From: Microvelia longipes
Taxonomy: Eukaryota; Arthropoda; Insecta; Hemiptera; Veliidae
DNA length: 64,000 nt
Reading direction: 5' to 3'
Assembly (NCBI GenBank): GCA_018340805.1
Contig: JACMZG010001913.1
Span: forward strand, 17,590,629 to 17,654,628
The stretch's first letter is position 1. Every line of letters starts with the position of its first letter. Of this stretch, positions 45,701 through 56,484 are shown piece by piece. The translations under genes and the position numbers were made by a program. The notes under the pieces are model-generated. The model worked only from the letters and a program-made list of their open reading frames with translations, was not told where the DNA came from and searched no databases.

Positions 45701-46210
45701 AAACGACACCCTGCTCGAAATTTAGTTTTCAACGTCCGTAATTTTGGTTTTCTGTAATTTTTATGGTTTTTTCCACTTTTTGGTAACTTAGAGTGGTCGC
45801 ATCGACTTCGGACCGGTTTCATTCGATTCAGCGCCCAAAATTACATAGAAAACGACACCCTACTAGAAATTTATTTTTTATCGACCTAAATTTTGGTTTT
45901 TGGTAATTTACAATGGTTTTTTCGATTTTTAGGTCACTTAGAGTGGTCGTATCGACTTCGGACCGGTTTCATTCGATTCAGCGTCTCAAAAAACATAAAT
46001 ATTGACCTTTTTCGCGGCAAAAAATATTAACCTTGAATTTTGCTGATTTTTTGAAAATTTCGCTGACTCAGCAAACCGGGTTAATGACGTCACAAAAACC
46101 TGGTTTTCAATAGGGTTCGTGTCCTTCCCAAGGTTGATTTTCGTACCAAGTTTGGTTAAAAAATATTAATCCGTTCGAAAGATAGAGTGTTTACAAGAAA
46201 GTGTCTAGAA

Positions 46211-46362
<152 letters not shown>

Positions 46363-46719
46363 CTCGCGAATATTTTTTTTTTCGTCATTAGGGACCTCTG
46401 AAACGGATTTGTGTCGTGGTCCAAGGTTCGAAATGACGCCTATCCCATTAGCGAATTTTTTCCCAAAGGAAATTCGCTAAAACAGGACTATCAAGCGTCC
46501 CGAAGAGTTCTTTCGAGATGCCGGGATTTGAGACTAAAAACCGGTACGATTCCGGAAAACCGGGACGCCTGGCGACCCTAACTCTTTAACTGCCGGATCA
46601 TTTTAGCGAATTTCCTTTGAAAATTCGCCTAATGGGATAGGCGTCATGGCGGAATTCGAACCTCGGACCACGACACAAATCCGTTTCAGAGGTCCCTTAT
46701 GACAAAAAAAAATTTTCGC

Positions 46720-46727
<8 letters not shown>

Positions 46728-46769
<42 letters not shown>

Positions 46770-46773
46770 ATAT

Positions 46774-46828
<55 letters not shown>

Positions 46829-46838
46829 ATATATAATA

Positions 46839-46897
<59 letters not shown>

Positions 46898-46932
46898 ATA
46901 ATATATATATTATATATATATATATATATATA
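46728..46932. repeat. (AT)n microsatellite, right arm of giant palindrome
   Basis: About 205 bases of AT dinucleotides with phase shifts. It differs in length from the left-arm tract, as expected for independent slippage. Confidence 0.95.
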
Positions 46933-47724
46933 TGTGTATTTAGACACTTTCTGTAAACACTCTATCTTCGAACGGATTAATATTTTTTAACCAAACTTGG
47001 TACAAAAATCAACCTTAGGAGGAACAAACCCTATTGAAAACCAGTTTTTGTGACGTCATTAACCCGGTTTGTTGAATCAGCGAAATTTTCAAAAAATCAG
47101 CAAATTTCAGGGTAATATTTTTGCCGCGAAAAAAGGTCAATATTATGTTTCTTGAGACGTTGAGTCGAATGAAACCGGTCCGAAGTCGATACGACAACTT
47201 TAAGTGACCTAAAAATCGAAAAAACCATTGTAAATTACCGAAAACCAAAATTTAGGTCGATAAAAAATAAATTTCGAGTAGGGTGTCGTTTTCTATGTAC
47301 TTTTGGGCGCTGAATCGAATGAAACCTGTCCGAAGTCGATACGACCACTTTAAGTTACCAAAAAGTCGAAAAACTACAAAAATTATAGAAAACCAAAATT
47401 ACGGTCGTTGAAAATTTAATTTCGAGTAGGGTGTCGTTTTCAATGTTTTTTAGGCCTCTGAGTTGAATGGCAGTGGTCCGGAGTCAATACGACCCTTAAA
47501 CTCAGGTACCTGGGTTCACATCCTGGAAGGGTCAATAATTTTTTATCGTTTTTTTTTTTTACTTAATATAAGTTTACAACTAGAAAATAATTCTGGCGCG
47601 GTGGTCCGCATGTCGGGCGAATTTCCTTTGGATGCGAAACTCAAACCCAGAGTACCTGGGTTCAAATCCTAGTAGGGACAATAATTTTTTATCGTTTTTT
47701 ACCTAATATAAGTTTACAACTAGA

Positions 47725-48558
47725 AAATAATTCTGGCGCGGTGGTCCGCATGTCGGGCGAATTTCCTTTGATGCGTGTTTCCGTGCTTTTTATATAAGTT
47801 TACAACTACTAAATAAATAATTCCGGCGCGGTGGTCCGCTGTCGGGCGAATTTCATTTAGAATGCGTGTTTCCGTGCTAAACAACCCATTTCTTGCTTAT
47901 GCAAGAACCATGCCCATTGCGTGGTTCCGGTTCATGCTTTAGAACCTAAGCAGTTACTCAGTTTAGCACTGCTCGTAACTCATTTTGTCTGTATTTTTTC
48001 AAAGGAAATGCGCATATCATCTAGTTGTTGTACAAAACTATGCCTCTAAAATTAGAAGTACGCACTATTATTTGCACTAGTTTAAAGCTTAGTTACTTAT
48101 CTATAAGCTTAGTCAGTTATCTTTAAAGGTTTTTTTCAAAGGAAATGCGCTAAAACCTTTAAAGATAACTGACTAAGCTTATAGATAAGTAACTAAGCTT
48201 TAAACTAGTGCAAATAATAGTGCGTACTTCTAATTTTAGAGGCATAGTTTTGTACAACAACTAGATGATTATGCGCATTTCCTTTGAAAAATACAGACAA
48301 AATGAGTTACGAGCAGTGCTAAACTGAGTAACTGCTTAGGTTCTAAAGCATGAACCGGAACCACGCAAGGGCATGGTTCTTGCATAAGCAAGAAATGGGT
48401 TGTTTAGCACGGAAACACGCATTCTAAATGAAATTCGCCCGACAGCGGACCACCGCGCCGGAATTATTTATTTAGTAGTTGTAAACTTATATAAAAAGCA
48501 CGGAAACACGCATCAAAGGAAATTCGCCCGACATGCGGACCACCGCGCCAGAATTATT
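47725..48558. mobile_element. Right internal foldback of the giant palindrome (~834 bp)
   Basis: Arms of about 405 bp (47725-48130 and 48150-48558) are close to perfect inverted copies around a ~19-base centre with TTTCAAAGGAAATGCGC. This is more complete than the left foldback. Differences between arms are few (for example CATTGCGTGG against CAAGGGCATGG). Confidence 0.9.
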
Positions 48559-49119
48559 TAATAACTTATCTCAAAACCTAACAACAACCTAACACATTTA
48601 AAATTAAACCTGTAAAAAACAATACTTTCATAATTTGTTACTCTGATCACAGTCCTAAATTGTAAAATATTATTTTCAATAACTTTCGGTCTTAAAAATA
48701 AGGGATACTCTACATCAGATTTCTTTTTTAGTTTACTTTTTACACTTCTACATTGATTTCACCAACCTTTTCTACTTAATGAATTTAAAAAAAAAATAAT
48801 AATCTTATAAAATAATTAACAAATTGTTATATAAAAGTGTATCCCAAAGCAGTCATCAGTGATCTGTTAAATACAACTACTTTTTGATCTGAGCCGACAA
48901 AACTAATTAGACCCGAGATCTTTAATATTCTTTTAACCTTTTACGATTCTAACATAAGTTACGTTCCAATTTTTAGGTAGATAGAATTTGACTTAGTTAA
49001 ATTAATTTTGTTTGTCACTTATAAGAACGACTTGTGGTTTTTATTAAGCTCGTTTTCGATCAGCGTGTAATTAATGTTTTAAAAATTAAGTTATTAATCA
49101 AAATAGCTAATATGTTGTC
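48559..49119. other. No gene seen
   Basis: AT-rich DNA to the right of the palindrome. Confidence 0.5.
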
Positions 49120-49915
49120 ATTTTTATTTTTCTTATTTTTACTGTTGATATATTGGAAAAGTATTGCGTTTGCAAAAAAACCCGAAACCGAGAATTCACC
49201 TGAATTATCTGCTTCAGGTGGATTTCACAGTTTGTTTGTGTGTGTTAGTGTCTGTTATCATTGAAGCTCCCAGCGTATTTTTGCTAAAGAAATGAAATTT
49301 AGTATAAAAATCAATCTTTTAATCTAGTTGTGCTATCCGAAAAACAATTTTTAATTTTATATGAAAAAAATAATGACTTTTTTTAAATAAAAAAAAAATC
49401 ATTATTTTTAAATTTTTTAAAATAATGATTTTATAACCCGAAAATAATGACTGAAAAAATCGAAACTTAATTTTTAATGAGAAAAATTGTTTTGATTGAT
49501 TTGAGACTTAGCGTACATGTAATCATATATTGGACCAACATATGTGTCGAGTTTCATAACATGTATAATCATATATTGGACCAATATATGTGTCGAGTTT
49601 CATAAAATGTAATCTTATATATTGGACCAACATATGTGTCGAGTTTCATAACATGTAATCATTTATTGGACCAACATTTGTGTTGAGTTTCATAGCATGT
49701 AATCATATATTATATGTGTCGAGTTTCATAACATGTAATCATATATTGGACCAACATATGTGTCGAGTTTCATAACATGTAATTATATTGGACCAACTAT
49801 GTGTCGAGTTCATAACATGATCATATATTGGACCAACATATGTGTCGAGTTTCATAACATGTAATCATACATTGGACCAACATATGTGTCGAGTTTCTTA
49901 ACATTTAATAATGAT
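49120..49915 (+). mobile_element. S5-family copy with an internal 44-bp tandem array
   Basis: 5' words TTGGAAAAGTATTGCGTTTG, CCCGAAACCGAGAATTCACC, GTGTCTGTTATCATTGAAGC, ATGAAATTTAGTATAAAAAT and an ATAATGACTG block. At the position of the family segment GCATGTAGCC...ACATATGTGCTAAGTTTCAT it becomes a nine-copy array and stops. 5S block and tail are absent. Confidence 0.82.
49516..49915. repeat. Tandem array, 44-bp unit, about 9 copies
   Basis: The unit reads CATGTAATCATATATTGGAC, then CAACATATGTGTCGAGTTTC, then ATAA. Each unit corresponds to one segment of the S5 consensus, so the array arose by tandem amplification of element sequence. Confidence 0.95.
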
Positions 49916-50000
49916 CACCAGTTGTTTATGATGATTATATATTTGCGCTGCCAATGATAATTGTCTCTCGAACACGCATTATTTCAATTTTATTCAATTT

Positions 50001-50272
50001 AGAGTTCCAAATGGATAATATCAACACCAACTACGTCTTTCCACTAATTTAAATTTTATTTTGCAGAGCCGGCTTTCCGCAATAATGCCATCTACAGAAA
50101 GAGATGTTGACTCTTTCAATTTATGGAATCTGACAGATTCCATGAATTGAAAGACTCAATAACTCACCACGGCACTGTAGATGGCATTTTTGCTAAAAGC
50201 CGGCTCTGCAAACTAAAGTTTAAATTAGTGGAAAGACGTTGTTGGTGTTGATATTATTGTAGAAAATTCCAC
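50001..50272. mobile_element. Foldback MITE, ~270 bp, with nested hairpin centre
   Basis: Arms: ATAATATCAACACCAACTAC, CTTTCCACTAATTTAAA, TTTGCAGAGCCGGCTTT, ATGCCATCTACAG on the left, all inverted on the right (to about 50270). The centre is a 20-bp hairpin, 50112-50131 with 50135-50154, one wobble, 3-base loop. No coding capacity and no clear target duplication. Confidence 0.85.
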
Positions 50273-51144
50273 TGCGCTTACTGGAGTTCCAATTAGATTT
50301 TTTTTTCAAAATTCGATGCTTTGCGACAAAACCCCTTCAATTCTAGATCCATTGTTTATTGATTGACCTTTAGCAGTTTCCAAAGATTACACAAAACAAT
50401 AAACTTTTCAGCTTCCAACCTTAGTCCGATATCTCTTTATAACTTGTTTTAATATGTCACAAAATATTTGTACCAGTAATAAATGAGTAGGTGTAAGGCG
50501 CCATTTCAACACCACATTATTTCACAAATTTTAAAATTAAAGTTACCAAAATCAATATCAAAACAATAGAAAAAGTAACGCTACTTTTGCTGTTGGTTTT
50601 TTAGGACAGAAAAGGTTAATGATTTACATTTATGTTCTTTTGGGGTTTCTTCTTTACGATATTTATCTAAGCTACTTATTAACTTGTCATTAGAACTTCG
50701 AATTCTCAAAGAAGAATAATTCTTCATCTTTTTCTTCTTTCCTGAATTAATTTAAATGAAATAAAAATGTTGTGTTTTTGAGCGTTAGGAATATTAATTT
50801 TTTTTTATTGTGTCATGTCGAAAGTAATAAATTAATACCAAGATGATTATCTTTTATTTTATTTGTCAGTTTTAGTATTTGGGATTTAATTTTGATCTTA
50901 TTATAAATCTTTTAGAATAAGAATTTGTTTAAATTTTTTTTGCAATAAATGAAATAATTATTTAATTGAGGAAAGCACCGTATTATGGTATTGCACTCAA
51001 AATTGTCATATTTTTGGGGTTTATTTACCTAAATGAATAATAAAGAAGTATTTATTTTAACCTTCGATCAATAAATATTATGCAAATATGGATGACTTAA
51101 AAAGAACCAAAAAAAAAAAATACATTTTTTAAATAAAATTAGTT
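50273..51144. other. No gene seen
   Basis: AT-rich DNA. Confidence 0.5.
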
Positions 51145-51897
51145 TTTTTAAGGTATATAAGAAAAGTATTTTGTTTGCAAAAAAATCTAAAACCGGGATG
51201 AAACCGGAATTATCCGTATCAGGCGTTTTTAAGTGTTCCTGAGATGTTTTCGCAAAGTTGTGTGTGTGTGTGTCTGTTATCATCGTAGCGCCCAGTGTAT
51301 TTATGCTAGAGATTTCAAATTTTGTACAAAAATTAGTCTACCGCTGTAGTTATGCTATTCGGAAAAGAATTGTTTGTGGCGTCTTAAACTGCTATAATGA
51401 CTCAGTCAAAATTTCGAAAAATCATAAAACTTGAGATAGAGATTTCGCACGCATGTGATTATATGTTTCATTTCGTTACCAGCATTAGTTCAATTTTTAT
51501 TGAATGACTTGTGTACGTTTTGAAAAAATCATAAAAAATTGAAAATGGATTGTTAAAATGTATTACAAGTTTATACCATTACCTTATAAATACGTACACT
51601 AAGTTGCGTTTCAATACGACAAGTATATCCATGATTTTTGTTGGATCATAAAAATTAAGGAGCATTGAGCGTGATCACCCATACAGCACTCTGTATGGGT
51701 GACCGAGAGATTGAGAATGATACGGATGTATTTACAATCTGAAGACGAGCGAAGTGAATCCGAAGGCATGTTGCAGTATAAATTTGACAAACTGTATTTC
51801 TGAGGACGAGCAAAGTGAGTCCGAAGCAGGAAGGATGAGCGCAGCGAATCTGCTGTAATGAGGAAAGTTCCGAGGTACCCCATTCCCGATTTTTTTC
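51145..51897 (+). mobile_element. S5-family copy, full length (~750 bp)
   Basis: Reads in order: AAGTATTTTGTTTGC, AAAACCGGGATGAAACCGGA, GTGTCTGTTATCATCGTAGC, GTGTATTTATGCTAGAGATT, AATGACTCAGTCAAAATTTC, CGAATGACTTGTGTACG-type block, CAAGTATATCCATGATTTTT, the 5S-like block (51648-51706), three tail modules (GACGAGCGAAGTGAATCCGA, GACGAGCAAAGTGAGTCCGA, GATGAGCGCAGCGAATC), and the end GAGGTACCCCATTCCCGATTTTTTT. With 16618 it defines the family. The short minus-strand frames over the tail are artefacts. Confidence 0.9.
51648..51706 (+). promoter_or_regulatory. 5S-rRNA-derived block, C box duplicated in inverted form
   Basis: AAAATTAAGGAGCATTGAGC followed by GTGATCACCCATACAG, loop CACT, CTGTATGGGTGACC. 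The C-box word GTATGGGTGACC is intact, but the upstream intermediate element has been replaced by its inverted copy, creating a 12-bp hairpin (51675-51702). Confidence 0.8.
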
Positions 51898-52715
51898 TTT
51901 GTTTCCACTAGACCAATTTGATAGATAAAACCATATTTGTGCAAGAGTCCGTTATATTATGTCAACTATTTATGTTTTCCAAAACTTGGTAGTATCAATT
52001 GGCATAAATTTACATAATCAATTAAGCCTAAGTGATAAAGGTAAGCTATTAATTAAAATATTAATTACCAAGAATGCTTGATTCATTCATCATAAAATAC
52101 CACAGTATACAGATTTATAAATATATACGTCTATATTTATGTTCTAATAAATAAAGATTAGATATAAAAGTCAATGCTTACGGATTTGTGTACGCATTTA
52201 TTTATATTTTGGATAAATATTTAAAAACGGAAATGATGTGCGAAGGTGTATAAAAATTTAAATTTAAACAACCAGGGATCTTATAAGCATTCCATTATAT
52301 CGATTGTATGTGTCTTGATAATCATTTACATAGTCATAACGTGATTTGTTTACATTAATTATAAATCAAAGACTTCTTGAAGAAAGAGTCAGAGGAGCTT
52401 TACAGCGCATCTTTCTATTGTTTTCTAATTGGGATGTCTAACAGACATGAAGCCGAGAGAGCTTGGGTACGTTTCCTTCAAGTCAAAGTACCGGCGTGCG
52501 TGTTTACTTGGGCTTTTTAAGTGCCGACTTTAGGATTCATTTTCGTAGTCTTTAAGTATTCAACAGATGAAAGCATTTCCCAGACACTGCAAAGAGAATA
52601 GAATTGGTGATTTTATTATCTTTATTGAAATGTGTGTGTTAAAAGTACAAAATGGGTTTTGTCAGAATATCGTACTTAGCTAATAGTTGGGAATGAAACT
52701 AATGTATCTAACTAT
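51898..52715. other. No gene seen; contains a short dispersed motif and part of an outer palindrome arm
   Basis: 51962-51998 (GTCAACTATTTATGTTTTCC...) resembles motifs at 5837-5874 and 9998-10034. 52090-52135 is inverted at 54551-54598. The remaining ~580 bases (52136-52715) interrupt the left outer arm and show no feature. Confidence 0.5.
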
Positions 52716-52785
52716 CTAAGGGCAAATAAAGGGGGTCCAAAGACGTATGGCTGCAAAACATCCGCTAAAATATGACGATTTTTGT

Positions 52786-52912
52786 GTTCTAAAGACGAGT
52801 GAAGCGAGTCCGTTGTAGTGAGCATACGCAGCGAATCCGATGTGGGAGGAAGTACCAAGACCCCGTACCTAATTTTAGCGAATTTTCATTATAAAAAGGT
52901 TGCTTATGAGAC
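52786..52912 (+). mobile_element. S5-family tail fragment plus end of the 1975-type element
   Basis: AAAGACGAGTGAAGCGAGTC, ATACGCAGCGAATCCGATGT, GACCCCGTACCTAATTTTAG, then GCGAATTTTCATTATAAAAA and GGTTGCTTATGAG, which match the end of the element at 2397-2440 reversed. Confidence 0.7.
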
Positions 52913-53050
<138 letters not shown>

Positions 53051-53051
53051 A

Positions 53052-54244
53052 CAGGTGTTTCATATAAAGTGTCCACCAGAAAAGGAGGTGATAGTACTCT
53101 CAAAAGGAACAAAAAATGTCCTATAATATAAACCCCGATCTCCAACCGTTTTCCCACAAGGTCAAATTTAATATTTCATAAAATATTTGACCTCATATCA
53201 TAAAATTTTTAATAGGGATTTAACCATTCAAGCTAGAAAGGCGAAATTGGTATTATTAGAAAGCTGAGTAAATTTCCTAAAGGACAAACTACTAACCATG
53301 TCAAATATTTTGGAACTACTGCCTAAACTTTTGCATGAAACATGATTTTTTTAAAAAAAATAATTTTATGGAATTTTTGTAGTAGGGCATTAGAGGAAGT
53401 AAGAGATGAGCAAAAGTTCAGCCAAGAACGGAAAAACTTCTCTTATGATTGCCCTTTAAGAAATGTAAATATTTTTATACATTCAATAGTCAAAAAATGT
53501 AAGCTATTGTTGCTAGAAGTTGCAAAAACTGATTCATTTTTGTCGTTATAAAAGTGAAAATAATGTGTTTTTAATAAAATATTTTATTTTCGAAAATAAT
53601 TTAATAATACAATTTTTAGACTCTAGAAGGTAAAATAAACCTATTTTATTCTTACACATTTTTCTCTAAAACCACTCTTTCCCTTGCTTTTGAGATTTTT
53701 AATTATTTTATGTACCATGTAATTAACATTGTAGACATATGCAAAAATGCCAAAAAAATATCAGTTTTTGCAACTTCTAGGAAGAATGGCTTAAAATTTT
53801 GACTATTGAATGTATAAAATTATTTATTTTTTCTTAAAGGGCAATCATAAGAGAAGTTTTTTCCGTTCTTGGCTGAACTTTGCTCATCTCTTACTTCCTC
53901 TAATGCCCTACTACAAAAATTCCATAAAATTATTTTTTTTTTAAAAATCATGTTTCATGCAAAAGTTTGGGCAGTAGTTCCAAAATATTTGACATGGTTA
54001 GTAGTTTGTCCTTTAGGAAATTTACTCAGCTTTCTAATGATACCAATTTCGCCTTTCTAGCTTGAATGGTTAAATCCCTATTAAAAATTTTATGATGTGA
54101 GGTCAAATATTTTTTTGAAATATTAAATTTGACCTTGTGGGAAAACGGTCGGAGATCGGGGTTTATATTATAGGACATTTTTTGTTCCTTTTGAGGAGTA
54201 CTATCACCTCCTTTTCTGGTGGACACTTTATATGAAACACCCTG
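53052..54244. mobile_element. Long-palindrome Tc1/mariner-like element, 1193 bp
   Basis: Ends CAGGTGTTTCATATAAAGTG and CACTTTATATGAAACACCCTG, each flanked by TA (53050-53051, 54245-54246). Arms of about 490 bp (to about 53540, and from about 53760) are highly similar: GTGTCCACCAGAAAAGGAGG, AACAAAAAATGTCCTATAAT, AGGACAAACTACTAACCATG, GAGATGAGCAAAAGTTCAGC, CTTATGATTGCCCTTTAAG. The ~220-base centre is AT-rich. TA flanks and the CAGG(G)TGTTTCA end fit Tc1/mariner. No transposase; frames in the arms are mirror images of each other and lack a DDE motif. Confidence 0.85.
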
Positions 54245-54249
54245 TATAT

Positions 54250-54470
54250 TGGTTTTCTTTTTGGAACTTGATACAATTAGATCTCATTAATGTCTGAACC
54301 CTATTGTATATAAAATATGTATGACGTCATCAAAAGTGTGCTAAGTTACAAAAGTGACTCAGCAAAAAATCACTTATACTTTACAAGTTATCGGATTGAG
54401 CCGAAACCTACTGCACATAATATCTTAGATTTACACCAAAACGATTCTTTATTGTTATTATCTGCATTTG
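54250..54470 (+). mobile_element. Possible S5-related middle fragment
   Basis: ATGACGTCATCAAAAGTG, AAAGTGACTCAGCAAAAAAT and CGGATTGAGCCGAAACC follow the family order CRE-like word, AP-1-like word, CGATT(T)GAGA block, but similarity is weak. Confidence 0.4.
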
Positions 54471-54599
54471 TTTTGGTTTTTTCGTTTAGACGTATAGACG
54501 TAAAACGAAAAAACGGGGGTCTTTGGACCCCCTTTATTTGCCCTTAGACGTATAGACGTATATATTTATAAATCTGTATACTGTGGTATTTTATGATGT

Positions 54600-55371
54600 A
54601 TAATGTTATGTAAACAAATCATGGATATAGACAGGCATATTTAAAAAATTCGCTCATACCCTTATTTAATTATGATGAACAATGAGGCCGCAAGTACATC
54701 GCGTTGCGGCAAACTCGCAAAAGGTCTCTTGTTTATTAATAAATCAATTTAATGAAACCTTTATTTATATAAAATCGATTTTTTAAAGATTATTATGATT
54801 GTTAAGATTATTAGTTTATAAATATTATATGAAAAAAGAAATTGGAAACAATTTTGATAGAATACCCGCATTGTCACAAAATAAACATTTAACACTTTTT
54901 TATAAAATTGACAGCACATTAAAAACTTGAAAATCATAAATAATATATTTCCCGAAATATGTGTATAATTAAATTTTTGGCACATCTATGTTCAAAATAT
55001 TAGTTATAATTGTTTTATTTATGAACCCACCAGTTTTAACGATGATAGTTGAACATTTCAATGAGATATAATATTATTTGAATATAAAAGAATGATATAC
55101 TGGCCAGTCCAGGTGAATGGTAGCAGAACAGTGTAACCAATTTCCTTTTATTTAATTTTAATTACAGATACCATTGCAGATGTGGAAATTCATAATTGTG
55201 CCCAAAATATTGGTATCAATTAAAATTATTTTTAATATTATTAACATATCTTTTTTAATACAATCGATTTATCATTTTCTAAAATACTTTTTTGAAGAAG
55301 CTTTTTTTCTTATTATTTTTTGAGAAGCTGTAAATTTAATTTCCTTACTATTATATAGAAATACGTATATA
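54600..55371. other. No gene seen
   Basis: AT-rich DNA. Confidence 0.5.
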
Positions 55372-55385
55372 TATATATATATATA

Positions 55386-55422
<37 letters not shown>

Positions 55423-55451
55423 TATATAAATATATAATATATATATATAAT

Positions 55452-55494
<43 letters not shown>

Positions 55495-55516
55495 TATATA
55501 TTATATATATATATAA
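55372..55516. repeat. (AT)n microsatellite tract
   Basis: AT-dinucleotide tract with interruptions. Confidence 0.95.
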
Positions 55517-55627
55517 GTCACTTGCATATGTATACATATTGGCTTTCATTAGGTGTATTTACCGCAAGTTGAAGAAGCAATTGAAGAATCAGCTTACTCG
55601 ATACTTGATCTTGGATATGAATATCCC

Positions 55628-55775
55628 TGGACCGGTTTCGACATAACGCCATCATCAGCAGACGGGGCAACACTCGAGCTCTTAACTAATTATTTACTGA
55701 TTTAACTTGACTAGTTGAGAGTTCGAGTGTTGCCCCGTCTGCTGACGATTTCTTTATGCCGAAACCGGCATAAAG
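55628..55775. mobile_element. Small palindromic element with GTCTGCTGA...GAAACCGG arms
   Basis: The left arm (ACCGGTTTCGACATAACGCC, ATCATCAGCAGACGGGGCAA, CACTCGAGCTCTT) is inverted on the right (AGAGTTCGAGTGTTGCCCCG, TCTGCTGACGATTTC, GCCGAAACCGG). The loop is ~35 bases. Arms are about 55 bases with a few differences. Class undetermined. Confidence 0.75.
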
Positions 55776-55809
55776 AACCGGCATGTAGCTGGTTCAATGT
55801 ATATATTGG

Positions 55810-56484
55810 CTGTTGCTTTTTTTTTATTTGTTGTTAAACCCCACTTAGAGGTATCTACAAAACAGGTTTTCATTGATGTAGAATACCAACTACCTTAGAA
55901 TATGACACCTTGTATAACGCTAATTTTGGGCTAGATTTTGAATTTCAAAATTTTGATACCATAACTCATAGCCCAAGTTATGGTATTAACGTTGTTTCCA
56001 CGAACAATAGGCCTCATTACATCTCGCCATATTCAAAGTTACGTTTACGGATCCGAGAAAGCCTTGAGGAGGCTAGGCGGAATCGATCCCTCCCCCTCAC
56101 CACTTTTAAAATTCGAATAAAAGGATTTAATTATAATGCAACTTATTAACTGGTAGTATAACTAATTGCCATTAGAGCTATTGAGTGTGGCTCTAAAGAG
56201 ATGCTATCCTTAATAATAAAAGGATGAACATATAGCCTTTCTCAATGAGGACACCTGTTTGAAGCCACCAGATGGGCTACATTGAAAATCAAGCTAAATG
56301 GATAAAGTATGTATGCTAAATTGTCCATCGTATGGATAAGATGCATCAAAGTTGTGGGACAGTAGGTTTAATAATTTATTTACGGGAAAAATGAAATTTG
56401 AAAGAGCAAAAAGGAGATACGAAATTCTTAATTAGGGTGTACTTTAATCTTCGAAGTCAGTAGATTACATTAATGAAATAAAAA
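55810..56484. other. No gene seen
   Basis: The 79-codon frame at 55910-56149 is of normal composition but matches no domain I know and has no gene-like context. Confidence 0.4.

Noticed and set aside
53342..54060. Transposase of the mariner-like palindrome
   Set aside because: Frames in the arms are mirror images of the same sequence, too short, and lack a DDE/D catalytic pattern.
55910..56149. 79-codon frame as an exon
   Set aside because: Composition looks protein-like, but no recognised motif and no partner exon; not supportable from sequence alone.
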